Origin: Micromonospora chaiyaphumensis
GTDB lineage: Bacteria > Actinomycetota > Actinomycetes > Mycobacteriales > Micromonosporaceae
DNA length: 64,000 bases
Direction: 5' to 3'
NCBI RefSeq assembly: GCF_900091435.1
Contig: NZ_FMCS01000005.1
Coordinates: 310,001 to 374,000, forward strand
The notes beneath the pieces were generated by a model, which ran no database searches, was not told the DNA's origin, and saw only the letters and a program-made list of their open reading frames with translations. Numbering within the stretch: the first letter of the stretch is position 1; each line of letters opens with the position of its first letter. The position numbers were made by a program, and so were the translations under genes. Below are positions 1 through 7,505 of this stretch, piece by piece.

Positions 1-766
1 GGGCCGGGTCGCGCACGAGCGCCGGCTGGGCCGCGCCGTCGACCGGGTGGTGGCCCAGTGCCAGGACGAGGTCGCCGAGCTGGTCCGGATGGGCGTGCCC
101 CGGTCCCGGATGACCGTCGTGCCGTCGGGGGTGAACCTGTCCACCTTCGCGCCGCTCGGCCCGGTCGCCGAGCGGGACGGCGCCCGGCCCCGGATCCTCA
201 CCGTCGGGCGGCTGGTCGAGCGCAAGGGCTTCCAGGACGTCATCCGGGCCACGGCCCTGGTGCCGGACGCCGAGTGCGTGGTGGTCGGCGGCCCGCCGGC
301 CGGGCTGCTGGAGACCGACCCGTACGCGCTGCGGCTGCGCGCGCTCGCGCGGTCCCGTGGCATCGCCGACCGGGTGAAGCTGATCGGGGCGGTGCCCCGG
401 GAGGAGATGGGCCGCTGGTACCGGTCGGCGGACGTGCTGGTGGCCGCACCCTGGTACGAGCCGTTCGGGCTCACCCCGCTGGAGGCGATGGCGTGCGGCG
501 TACCCGTGATCGGCACCGCCGTCGGCGGGCTGATCGACACGGTGGTGCCCGGCCGGACCGGCGACCTCGTGCCCGCCCGCGACCCGGCGGCTCTCGGCGC
601 GGCGATCCGCGCGTTGCTCGGCGACCGGATCCGCCGGTTCGCCTACGCCACCGCGGCCCTGGAGCGGGCCCGCACCCGCTACTCCTGGTCCACCACGGCC
701 GATCGGCTCGGCGCGCTGTACGCCGAGGTGGCCACCGTGCGTCGGCCCACCCGGGTGGTCGCCTGA
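1..766 (+). CDS. GT4 family glycosyltransferase, 5' end outside window
   Basis: The frame is open from base 2 to the TGA at 764-766, so the N-terminal domain lies upstream of the window. The visible C-terminal Rossmann half shows the donor-site features of GT-B retaining transferases: an LTVGRLVERKGF strand-loop, and a YEPFGLTPLEAMACG segment with the paired glutamates (EX7E) that hold the nucleotide sugar. It probably adds a sugar from a nucleotide donor to a glycan or lipid at the inner membrane face. The stop overlaps the ATG of the phosphoheptose isomerase gene (TGATG), so it heads or joins the heptose operon. Donor and acceptor cannot be told from sequence. Family assignment is firm; a heptose-related role is inference from neighbours. 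Confidence 0.9.
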   Translation, partial: GRVAHERRLGRAVDRVVAQCQDEVAELVRMGVPRSRMTVVPSGVNLSTFAPLGPVAERDGARPRILTVGRLVERKGFQDVIRATALVPDAECVVVGGPPAGLLETDPYALRLRALARSRGIADRVKLIGAVPREEMGRWYRSADVLVAAPWYEPFGLTPLEAMACGVPVIGTAVGGLIDTVVPGRTGDLVPARDPAALGAAIRALLGDRIRRFAYATAALERARTRYSWSTTADRLGALYAEVATVRRPTRVVA

Positions 767-1458
767 TGGCGGCGCCCACACCGGCCGTCGGGGGGACGGT
801 GCTGGAGGACCACCTCACCCGGCTGGCCGCCGCGCTGCTGCCGCTGCGCGACGCGGAGCAGCTGCTGGCCCGCTGGGGCGGGGAGCTGGCGCACCGGCTG
901 GCCACCGGCGGGCGGCTGCTGGTGGCCGGCAACGGCGGCAGCGCCGCCGAGGCCCAGCACCTCACCGCCGAACTCGTCGGCAAACTCCGCGACGACCGCG
1001 AACCCCTCTCCGCCATCGCCCTGCACGCCGAAACCTCCGCCCTCACCGCCATCGGCAACGACTACGGCTACGACGAGGTCTTCGCCCGCCAGGTCCGCGC
1101 CCACGGCCGACCCGACGACATCCTCCTGCTCCTGTCCACCAGCGGCACCAGCACCAACCTCCTCACCGCCGCCCAGGCCGCCCACGACACCGGCCTGCGC
1201 TGCTGGGCCTTCACCGGCCCCGCCCCCAACCCGCTCGCCGGGTCCTGCCACGAGACCCTCGCCATCGACTCGCCGGACAGCCAGGTCGTGCAGGAGCTGC
1301 ACCTGGTCGCGACCCACGTGCTCTGCGAGTACGTCGACCGGGCGCTGCCGGCGGCGCTCGCCGCCCGCGCGGCCGAACCGGCGCCGGCCGACACGGTGCG
1401 CGCCGGCGTCGAGGTGGTGCTCGGCGACGGCCCGGACGGGAAGGTGCAGGCCCGATGA
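766..1458 (+). CDS. gmhA: Phosphoheptose isomerase (GmhA-like SIS domain protein)
   Basis: A 230-residue SIS-domain protein. GmhA converts sedoheptulose 7-phosphate to D-glycero-D-manno-heptose 7-phosphate in the cytosol. The phosphosugar-binding signatures are visible: AGNGGSAAEAQHLTAELVGK near residues 53-72 and LLSTSGTSTN near 120-130, together with a QELHLVATHVLCE helix near the C-terminus that resembles the GmhA metal/catalytic helix. It is a little longer than typical GmhA (about 190-200 residues) because of N- and C-terminal extensions. The ATG at 766 overlaps the upstream glycosyltransferase stop by one base, and its own stop overlaps the next reading frame. Another SIS sugar-phosphate isomerase is possible, but the neighbouring HldE-like gene supports a heptose role. 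Confidence 0.88.
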   Translation: MAAPTPAVGGTVLEDHLTRLAAALLPLRDAEQLLARWGGELAHRLATGGRLLVAGNGGSAAEAQHLTAELVGKLRDDREPLSAIALHAETSALTAIGNDYGYDEVFARQVRAHGRPDDILLLLSTSGTSTNLLTAAQAAHDTGLRCWAFTGPAPNPLAGSCHETLAIDSPDSQVVQELHLVATHVLCEYVDRALPAALAARAAEPAPADTVRAGVEVVLGDGPDGKVQAR

Positions 1459-1469
1459 GGAGGTCGAGC

Positions 1470-2945
1470 ATGACGGGACCCGTGGTGGTGCTCGGTGACA
1501 CGCTGCTGGACCGGGACGTCGAGGGAGTGGTGAACCGGCTCTGCCCGGACTCCCCGGTGCCGGTGCTCGAGGAGACCACGCACGTCGACCGCCCCGGCGG
1601 CGCCGGCCTCGCCGCCGTCTTCGCCGCCGCGCAGGGCGCCGAGGTCGCGCTGGTCACCGCGGTCGCCGACGACGCCGGCGGTGCCCGCCTGGGCACCCTG
1701 CTCGCCGCCGCCGGCGTGCAGTTGTACGCGCTGCCGCTGGCCGGGGCCACCCCGGAGAAGATCCGGCTGCACGCCCGCGGCCGGGTGCTGCTGCGCCACG
1801 ACCGGGGCGGCCCGGCCGGCGACCCGGGCGAGCCGAGCGAGGCCGTGCTGCGCCTGCTCGCCACGGCCTCCGCCGTGCTGGTCAGCGACTACGGCCGGGG
1901 CGTCGCCCGGCACCCGGCACTGCGCGCCGCGCTCGCCGCGACCCGGGCGCCGGTGGTCTGGGACCCGCACCCGCGCGGCCCGGCCGCGGTGCCCGGCGTC
2001 AGCCTGGCCACGCCGAACGAGTCCGAGGCACGCGAACTGGCCAAGGCGCCGCCGGGCTCGTCCCGGCTGGTCACCGCCTCCCGGGGTGCGCAGGCGCTGC
2101 GCCGGCGCTGGCAGGCCGGCGCGGTGGCGGTGACCCTGGGCGGGGACGGCGCGTTGCTCTGCCACGCCGGCTCCACCCCGCTGGTGGTGCCCGCCCCGGC
2201 CGCCGAGGGGGACACCTGCGGCGCCGGGGACCGGTTCGCCGCCGCGGCCACCCTGGCGCTGGCCCGGGGCGCGCTGGTCTCCGAGGCGGTGCAGGAGGCG
2301 GTGGCCGAGGCGTCCGCGTACGTGGCCGGCGGGGGAGTGGCCACCGCGCTGCCCGCCCCGGTCCGGACCGCCGCCCCGGCGGTGGTCGTCGGCGGCGGGG
2401 ACCGGATCGGCGCCGCCGCGGCCGGCGAGGTGGTGTCCCGGGTACGCGCGGCGGGCGGCACCGTGGTGGCCACCGGCGGCTGCTTCGACCTGCTGCACGC
2501 CGGGCACGTGGCCACCCTCCAGGCGGCCCGGCAGCTCGGCGACTGTCTCGTGGTCTGCCTGAACTCCGACGCCAGCGTGGCCGGGCTGAAGGGGCCGGAG
2601 CGGCCGGTCGTGCCGCAGGGCGACCGGGGGCGCCTGCTCGCCGCGCTGGGCTGCGTGGACGCCGTGCTGATCTTCGACGAGCCCACCCCGCACGCGGCGC
2701 TGTCCTGGCTGCGGCCGGACATCTGGGTCAAGGGTGGTGACTACGCCAGCGGCGGCGGCGCGGAGACGCTCCCGGAGGCGGAGATCCTGGCCCGCTGGGG
2801 CGGGCACACGGTGGTCGTGCCGTACCTGGACGGCCGGTCCACCACCGACATGATCGCGGCGGCCCGTGCCGGGCGCGGCACGGCGGGCTGGCCGGCGTCC
2901 GGGGTTCCGGCGATCGTCCGGTCCACGGCGGAGGGAGCGGCATGA
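1470..2945 (+). CDS. hldE: Bifunctional heptose 7-phosphate kinase / heptose 1-phosphate adenylyltransferase (HldE-like)
   Basis: A fusion of two enzymes. The N-terminal half (about residues 1-300) is a PfkB-type sugar kinase with the anion-hole/base motif DTCGAGDRFAAA (DTxGAGD family). The C-terminal half (about 320-465) is a cytidylyltransferase-fold enzyme with GGCFDLLHAGHV (the HxGH nucleotide-binding motif), LNSDASV and the WVKGGDY signature typical of HldE. HldE phosphorylates heptose 7-phosphate at C1 and, after removal of the 7-phosphate by GmhB, adds AMP to give ADP-heptose. I chose ATG 1470 over ATG 1455 because GAGGAGG (1457-1463) sits six bases upstream; 491 residues result. The stop overlaps the SDR start (ATGA). 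No GmhB-type phosphatase is visible; it may lie upstream. Nucleotide specificity (ADP rather than GDP or CDP) is inferred from family. Confidence 0.9.
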   Translation: MTGPVVVLGDTLLDRDVEGVVNRLCPDSPVPVLEETTHVDRPGGAGLAAVFAAAQGAEVALVTAVADDAGGARLGTLLAAAGVQLYALPLAGATPEKIRLHARGRVLLRHDRGGPAGDPGEPSEAVLRLLATASAVLVSDYGRGVARHPALRAALAATRAPVVWDPHPRGPAAVPGVSLATPNESEARELAKAPPGSSRLVTASRGAQALRRRWQAGAVAVTLGGDGALLCHAGSTPLVVPAPAAEGDTCGAGDRFAAAATLALARGALVSEAVQEAVAEASAYVAGGGVATALPAPVRTAAPAVVVGGGDRIGAAAAGEVVSRVRAAGGTVVATGGCFDLLHAGHVATLQAARQLGDCLVVCLNSDASVAGLKGPERPVVPQGDRGRLLAALGCVDAVLIFDEPTPHAALSWLRPDIWVKGGDYASGGGAETLPEAEILARWGGHTVVVPYLDGRSTTDMIAAARAGRGTAGWPASGVPAIVRSTAEGAA

Positions 2946-3643
2946 GCAGCAGTCCACCCGGGGCCGGCCCCACCGTGCTGGTCACCGGCGGGTCGAGCGG
3001 GCTCGGCGCGGCGGTGGTCGCCGCGGTGGCCCGGGCCGGCGGCCGCCCGCTGGTGCTGGACCGGCAGCGGCCCGCCGACGGGGTGCCCTGGGTGGAGTGC
3101 GACCTGGCCGACACCCGGGCCGCCGAGGCCGCCACCCGGGACCTCGCGGAACGTTCCGGTGGGCTCGACGCCGTGGTCACGGCGGCCGGGATGGACGTGC
3201 CGGGGAAGCTCATCGACGTGCCGGCGGAGACCTGGGAACGGATCGTCGCCGTGGACCTCCTCGCCACCGCCGCCGTGATCAGGGCCGCGCTGCCCTTCCT
3301 GGAGGCGTCCCGGGGCAGCATCGTCACCATCGCCTCCACGCTCGGCGTGAAGGCGGTCAGCGACGCGACCGCCTACTGCGCGGCGAAGTTCGGTGTGGTC
3401 GGCTTTACCCGGGCGCTCGCCGCCGAACTGGCCGGCGCGGTCGGGGTCACCCTGCTCATCCCCGGCGGCATGCGCACCGCCTTCTTCGACCAGCGGGACG
3501 CCCAGTACCGCCCCGGCCCGGACGCCGTGCTCAACGAGCCCGCCGACACGGCCGCCGCGGTGATGTTCGCCCTCTCCCAGCCGGCCGGCTGCGCCGTACG
3601 CGAGATGGTGGTCTGCGCGGAGCAGGAGTCCTCGTACCCGTGA
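2942..3643 (+). CDS. Classical short-chain dehydrogenase/reductase in the heptose operon
   Basis: A 233-residue SDR with the Rossmann dinucleotide motif TGGSSGLG (about residues 16-23), a Thr/Ala-Ala-Gly strand (VTAAGMD), the catalytic Ser in TIASTLG and the Tyr-x-x-x-Lys pair in AYCAAKFG. It should oxidise or reduce a carbonyl/alcohol using NAD(P). It is a classical SDR, not the roughly 310-residue extended SDR type of the ADP-heptose 6-epimerase HldD, so calling it an epimerase would be unsafe. It starts four bases inside the hldE stop (ATGA) and ends in a GTGA overlap with the GT9 gene, so translation is very likely coupled. The substrate is plausibly a heptose nucleotide or product; this is inference. 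Confidence 0.85.
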   Translation: MSSSPPGAGPTVLVTGGSSGLGAAVVAAVARAGGRPLVLDRQRPADGVPWVECDLADTRAAEAATRDLAERSGGLDAVVTAAGMDVPGKLIDVPAETWERIVAVDLLATAAVIRAALPFLEASRGSIVTIASTLGVKAVSDATAYCAAKFGVVGFTRALAAELAGAVGVTLLIPGGMRTAFFDQRDAQYRPGPDAVLNEPADTAAAVMFALSQPAGCAVREMVVCAEQESSYP

Positions 3644-4611
3644 TCCTGGTGCTGCGGGCGCTCGGGGTCGGCGACCTGGCCACCGCCGTCCCGGTGCTGC
3701 GCGGCCTGCGGGCCGGCTTCCCGGGCCGGGAACTGGTGCTGGCCGCGCCGGCCTGGCTGGCGCCGCTGGCCGAGCTGACCGGGGCGGTCGACCGGGTGCT
3801 GCCCACCACCGGGCTGACCGACCGGCCGGCCTGGCCCGACCCGCCGCCGGAGGTGGCCGTCAACCTGCACGGGCGCGGACCGCAGTCGCACCGGATGCTC
3901 GCCGCCGCCCGGCCCGGTCGGCTCCTCGCCTACCGCAACGCCGAGGCCGGGCACGTCGCCGGACCGGCCTGGGACGACGACGAGCACGAGGTGCGCCGCT
4001 GGTGCCGGCTGCTGCACTGGTACGGCCTCCCGGCCGACCCCGGCGACCTGGCGCTGCGCCGCCCGCCCGCCGCCGCCGTCCCGGCCGGGGCCACCCTGCT
4101 GCACCCCGGCAGCAAGATCCCCGCGAAGCGCTGGCCGGCGGACCGCTTCGCCGCGCTGGCCCGGATCCTCACCGACCGGGGGCACCGGGTGGTGCTCACC
4201 GGCTCGACCGACGAGCGGGACCTGACCGCAGGGGTGGCCCGGGACGCCGGGCTGCCACCGGACGCGGTGCTCGCCGGCCGCACCGGCCTGGCCGAGCTGG
4301 CCGCCCTGGTGGCCGACGCCCGGCTGGTGGTCAGCGGGGACACCGGGGTCGCCCACCTGGCCACCGGCTACGGCACGGCGTCGGTGGTGCTCTTCGGGCC
4401 GGTGCCGCCGGCGCACTGGGGCCCGCCGGCCGACCGGCCCCGGCACCGGGTGCTCGGCGTCGCCGGCCGGGCCGGGACGGACCGGGATTGGCCCGGCCCC
4501 GGCGGGGTAGGAACGCACCCGACGTTGGCGGCCATCGAGGTCGACGAGGTGGTGACCGCCGTGGACGAGGCGGAACGGGCGGTGCGGGTGTCCGGTGCGA
4601 TTGCGGCGTAG
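3640..4611 (+). CDS. Glycosyltransferase family 9 (heptosyltransferase-like)
   Basis: A 323-residue protein related to the ADP-heptose:LPS heptosyltransferases. It starts ILVLRALGVGDL, the N-terminal acceptor-domain motif of GT9. The C-terminal half has LHPGSKIPAKRWPADRFAALA (the HPG substrate loop), LTGSTDERDL and the GDTGVAHLA signature that binds the nucleotide heptose. In Gram-negatives such enzymes add heptose to LPS core; this bacterium has no LPS, so the acceptor is unknown. The GTG at 3640 overlaps the SDR stop, and the C-terminus overlaps the next gene by 17 bases. Together with GmhA and HldE it suggests that a nucleotide-heptose is both made and used here. Confidence 0.87.
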   Translation: MILVLRALGVGDLATAVPVLRGLRAGFPGRELVLAAPAWLAPLAELTGAVDRVLPTTGLTDRPAWPDPPPEVAVNLHGRGPQSHRMLAAARPGRLLAYRNAEAGHVAGPAWDDDEHEVRRWCRLLHWYGLPADPGDLALRRPPAAAVPAGATLLHPGSKIPAKRWPADRFAALARILTDRGHRVVLTGSTDERDLTAGVARDAGLPPDAVLAGRTGLAELAALVADARLVVSGDTGVAHLATGYGTASVVLFGPVPPAHWGPPADRPRHRVLGVAGRAGTDRDWPGPGGVGTHPTLAAIEVDEVVTAVDEAERAVRVSGAIAA

Positions 4612-5587
4612 CGATCCGGGCCGGCCGGGGTACGGACGCCGGCGGCGCGGCAAGGGCTGGCTCTTCGTCGACGCGAAGGGCGAACCGGTGCGCGACCCGG
4701 AAGAGCTGGCCCGGCTGCGCGACCTCGTGATCCCGCCGGCCTGGCAGGACGTGTGGATCTCGCCGCACCGGAACGGGCACATCCAGGCCACCGGGATCGA
4801 CGCGGCCGGCCGCAAGCAGTATCTCTACCACCCGAAGTGGCGGGAGAAGCGGGACGAGGCCAAGTTCGACCACGTGCTGGAGGTGGCCCACCGCCTGCCC
4901 GTGCTGCGCGACCGGGTCGAGCACGACCTCGCGCTGCGCGGCCTGCGGCGGGAGCGGATCCTGGCCACCGTCGCCCGGCTGCTCGACATGGGCACGTTCC
5001 GGGTCGGCAACGACCAGTACGCCACCGGCGAGGACGCCACCTTCGGCGTCTCCACGCTGCGCCCCGAGCACGCCCGGTCGCGGGGCGGCTGCGTGGTCTT
5101 CGAGTTCCCCGCGAAGGGCGGTATCGAGCAGGTCCGCCGGATCGAGGACCCGGAGCTGTGCCGGGTGCTGACCAACCTGCGCCGCCGCCGGCGGGCCGAG
5201 GAGCGCCTGTTCGGCTACTGGGACGGCCGGACCTGGCGGGACGTGCGCAGCGACGAGGTCAACGACTACCTGCGCGAGGCCAGCGGCGGGGAGATGACCG
5301 CCAAGGACTTCCGCACCTGGCACGCCACGGTGCTGGCCGCCACCGAGCTGGCCACGGTCGGCCCGCAGCGCTCCACGACGGCCCGCAGGCGGGCGGTGGC
5401 GGCGGTCATGCGCTCGGTCGCCGAGCTGCTCGGCAACACCCCCACGGTGGCCCGCACGTCCTACGTGGACCCGCGGGTGGTCGACCTCTACCACGACGGG
5501 GTGCTGGCGCCGGTGGAGCCGGACATGCCGCGCGAGGCCGCGGAGAAGGCCGTCCTGGTGCTGCTGGAGGAGGAGGAGGCGGGCTGA
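4595..5587 (+). CDS. DNA topoisomerase IB (poxvirus/bacterial type)
   Basis: A 330-residue type IB topoisomerase, which relaxes supercoils through a 3'-phosphotyrosyl intermediate without ATP. The N-terminal part (residues 40-90, VIPPAWQDVWISP...) matches the bacterial TopIB N domain. The catalytic domain shows RVGNDQYA, TFGVSTL, the KDFRTWHATVLAA helix carrying an Arg and the active-site His, and SYVDPRVVDLY whose first Tyr is the expected nucleophile. Translation begins at GTG 4595, inside the GT9 gene, so it is co-transcribed with the heptose operon. The 17-base overlap is unusual between functionally unrelated genes. The operon then ends at a strong hairpin. Function is well supported; the reason for the coupling is unknown. 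Confidence 0.93.
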   Translation: MRLRRSDPGRPGYGRRRRGKGWLFVDAKGEPVRDPEELARLRDLVIPPAWQDVWISPHRNGHIQATGIDAAGRKQYLYHPKWREKRDEAKFDHVLEVAHRLPVLRDRVEHDLALRGLRRERILATVARLLDMGTFRVGNDQYATGEDATFGVSTLRPEHARSRGGCVVFEFPAKGGIEQVRRIEDPELCRVLTNLRRRRRAEERLFGYWDGRTWRDVRSDEVNDYLREASGGEMTAKDFRTWHATVLAATELATVGPQRSTTARRRAVAAVMRSVAELLGNTPTVARTSYVDPRVVDLYHDGVLAPVEPDMPREAAEKAVLVLLEEEEAG

Positions 5588-5591
5588 CCGG

Positions 5592-5630
5592 CCCCGCCGT
5601 CGGTCCTGGGGGGGAACCACGACGGCGGGG
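5592..5630. terminator. Bidirectional hairpin terminator
   Basis: A perfect 11-bp inverted repeat (CCCCGCCGTCG at 5592-5602, CGACGGCGGGG at 5620-5630) with a 17-nt loop. It stands between the topoisomerase stop and the convergent AraC gene. There is no T-run, as is common for actinobacterial hairpin terminators. Confidence 0.75.
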
Positions 5631-5769
5631 TCGGAAACCGGTGTCGGCCGCCGACGGCCGTGCCGGGGGTCGCCACCGGGCGGCCGCCCGCGGCCAACCG
5701 CCGCGGGCGCCTCGCCGCGGCCCCCCGATACCAGTGGGCCGCGCCGGTCGCCCGGCTGCCGGCCCGCAT

Positions 5770-6810
5770 TCAGTATGTCGGGCCGGAGTTGACTGCGGAC
5801 GCCGCCGTGTTGACGATCCGTGCCGCTTCGAGGTGACGCGCCCGGTACGCCTGCGGAGTCTCCGCGTACGCGGCCCGGAACGCCCGGCTGAAGTGGGCCT
5901 TGTCCCGGAAGCCCCAGCGGCCGGCGACGAGCTGGATCGGCCGGTCGGCCAGCGCCGGGTCGGCGAGGTCGCGCCGGCACCGCTCCAGCCGCTCGTCCCG
6001 GATGTACGCCGCCACCGTGGTCTCCTCGGCCTCGAAGAGCCGGTGCAGCGACCGGACCGAGACGTGGTGCGCGTCGGCGATGGACTGCGGGGTCAGCGCC
6101 GCGTCGCCGAGGTGCTGGCGGACGTGCGAGCGCACCTGGGCCAGCAGGGCCCGTCGCCGTACCTCGGTGGGTACCGCGTCCTCGCTGACCAGGTGCCGGC
6201 CCAGCATGGTGGACACCAGGTCGAGCCCGACCCCGCCCAGCCGCTCCGCGTCCGCCGCATGGTACTGCTCGGGGTGGTTGGTGAGCCGGATGAGGTAGTC
6301 GGCCAGCAGGGCCCCGATCCCGTCGGTGCCGGACATCCGCCCGGCGAACAGCGGGGCGAGCCGGCGGTTCGGCAGCGGCAGCGCCTCGTACGGGATGAAG
6401 GCCACGATCGATCTGAGGGGCTGGTCGCCGTCGTCGCCGTGGTGGCTGAGCTCCTGCGGCCGGGCGCAGTCGTAGAAGGTGAAGTCGCCGGGGCGGCAGA
6501 TCCCGCGCTGCCCCTCCTGGTCCGCGATGCCGGTGCCGGCGAGCGTCAACGCGAGCACGTAGTAGTCGGCGTCGGTGCGCTGGATCAGCTTCCGGGTCCG
6601 GACCCCGTCCAGCGAGGGGTAACGGTGGCGGACCAGCTGCATCGGACCCAGGTCGAGGAACTCCGACCGCGCCACGAAGTTGTCGGCGTGCTCGGTGCGG
6701 ACCCGCATGAGGCCGGGCGTGCTGGCGAGCATGTCCAGCCACAGCCCGAAGCGTTCGGCGGCGGGCACCTGCTCCGTGTCGAAGACCTGCCGCTTCAGTT
6801 CTGTGTCCAT
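5770..6810 (-). CDS. AraC family transcriptional regulator
   Basis: A 346-residue regulator. The N-terminal two thirds resemble the cupin-like AraC_binding_2 sensor (ICRPGDFTFYDCARPQEL is the barrel signature). The last ~100 residues hold the paired helix-turn-helix of AraC proteins, with LTPQSIADAHHVSVRSLHRLF and WGFRDKAHFSRAFRAAYAETPQAYR. It probably binds a small ligand and activates a nearby or distant promoter. I placed the start at ATG 6810, preceded by GGGGGTT; a GTG further upstream is possible. No obvious catabolic partner lies beside it. A 12-bp hairpin and an imperfect palindrome in front of it may be regulatory. Confidence 0.85.
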   Translation of the reverse strand: MDTELKRQVFDTEQVPAAERFGLWLDMLASTPGLMRVRTEHADNFVARSEFLDLGPMQLVRHRYPSLDGVRTRKLIQRTDADYYVLALTLAGTGIADQEGQRGICRPGDFTFYDCARPQELSHHGDDGDQPLRSIVAFIPYEALPLPNRRLAPLFAGRMSGTDGIGALLADYLIRLTNHPEQYHAADAERLGGVGLDLVSTMLGRHLVSEDAVPTEVRRRALLAQVRSHVRQHLGDAALTPQSIADAHHVSVRSLHRLFEAEETTVAAYIRDERLERCRRDLADPALADRPIQLVAGRWGFRDKAHFSRAFRAAYAETPQAYRARHLEAARIVNTAASAVNSGPTY

Positions 6811-6850
6811 GGCCAACCCCCGCTGGTTCGTCACCCCTCCATGAAGCAGG

Positions 6851-6888
6851 ACGCCCCACGAGGCCGGGAGTTGGCACTCGTGGGGCGT
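6851..6888. terminator. Perfect 12-bp hairpin between the unknown gene and the AraC gene
   Basis: ACGCCCCACGAG (6851-6862) pairs perfectly with CTCGTGGGGCGT (6877-6888) across a 14-nt loop. It could terminate the minus-strand gene that ends at 6936, or form a structure in the araC-like leader. Next to it, CATATCCG (6891-6898) and CGGATGTG (6906-6913) form an imperfect inverted repeat that could be an operator. There is no T-run, so which role applies is open. Confidence 0.5.
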
Positions 6889-6935
6889 GACATATCCGAC
6901 ATTGACGGATGTGAAATCTTCTGTTAACAGGCCGT

Positions 6936-7439
6936 TCAGTCGTTGAGCACGTGGGCGAGCCGGTCGCGGAAGCGCCGCTCCGAGTCGCTCACCACGTCGC
7001 CGCCCAGGCCCAGGATGCCGCCCGTGGACGCGGCGCCCACCACCTGCTCGGCGATCTCCACGAGCCAGTGCCGGTACGCGCCGGCCTGCCCCTCGTCGAT
7101 CTTGCCGGCCAGCAGCGCCGACGCCTGCCCGGCCCGGGCGAGCACGTCGTCGATCATCGCCTGCGGGTCGTCGGGGGTGATGACCGGCAGCTCGGCGCCG
7201 ATCTCCGGGTCGCCCACCCGGGAGACGACCTCGCCGGCGACCGCGGCCACCAGCGGGCTGGCCGACTCGCGGCCCGCCGCGATGGTCTCCAGCCCGGCGG
7301 CGTTCTCGGCCATGGTGCGCCGGGTGCCGTCGGACTCGGCCGCGGCCGCCGCGGCGAGGACCGACTGCGGCAGCCCGACCAGCAGCCCCCACTCCTCGTC
7401 GGAGAAACCGAACCCGGTGTACGCCGGCTGCTCGATCAC
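6936..7439 (-). CDS. Conserved-looking hypothetical protein, alanine-rich
   Basis: I do not recognise this 167-residue protein. It is predicted soluble, acidic and helical, with an FGFSDEEWGLLVGLPQSVLAAAAAAE N-terminal segment, a central helix pair and a glycine-rich GGILGLGGD turn before a charged C-terminus; no signal peptide, membrane helix or catalytic motif is visible. GTG 7439 is chosen because AAAGGGG lies seven bases upstream; a GTG at 7481 would add 14 residues without a ribosome site. It lies 66 bp downstream of recQ in the same direction, so it may be the last gene of that transcription unit. Function unknown. Confidence 0.7.
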   Translation of the reverse strand: MIEQPAYTGFGFSDEEWGLLVGLPQSVLAAAAAAESDGTRRTMAENAAGLETIAAGRESASPLVAAVAGEVVSRVGDPEIGAELPVITPDDPQAMIDDVLARAGQASALLAGKIDEGQAGAYRHWLVEIAEQVVGAASTGGILGLGGDVVSDSERRFRDRLAHVLND

Positions 7440-7505
7440 GATCAAGCCCCTTTCGCCGTGGTGGTCGTTGTCGACGGGCACCGCCTCCGCGGCGCCCGGG
7501 TCAGG

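Noticed and set aside
2942..3643. SDR gene as HldD ADP-heptose epimerase
   Set aside because: It is a 233-residue classical SDR with TGxxxGxG and YxxxK, not the longer extended SDR type of HldD.
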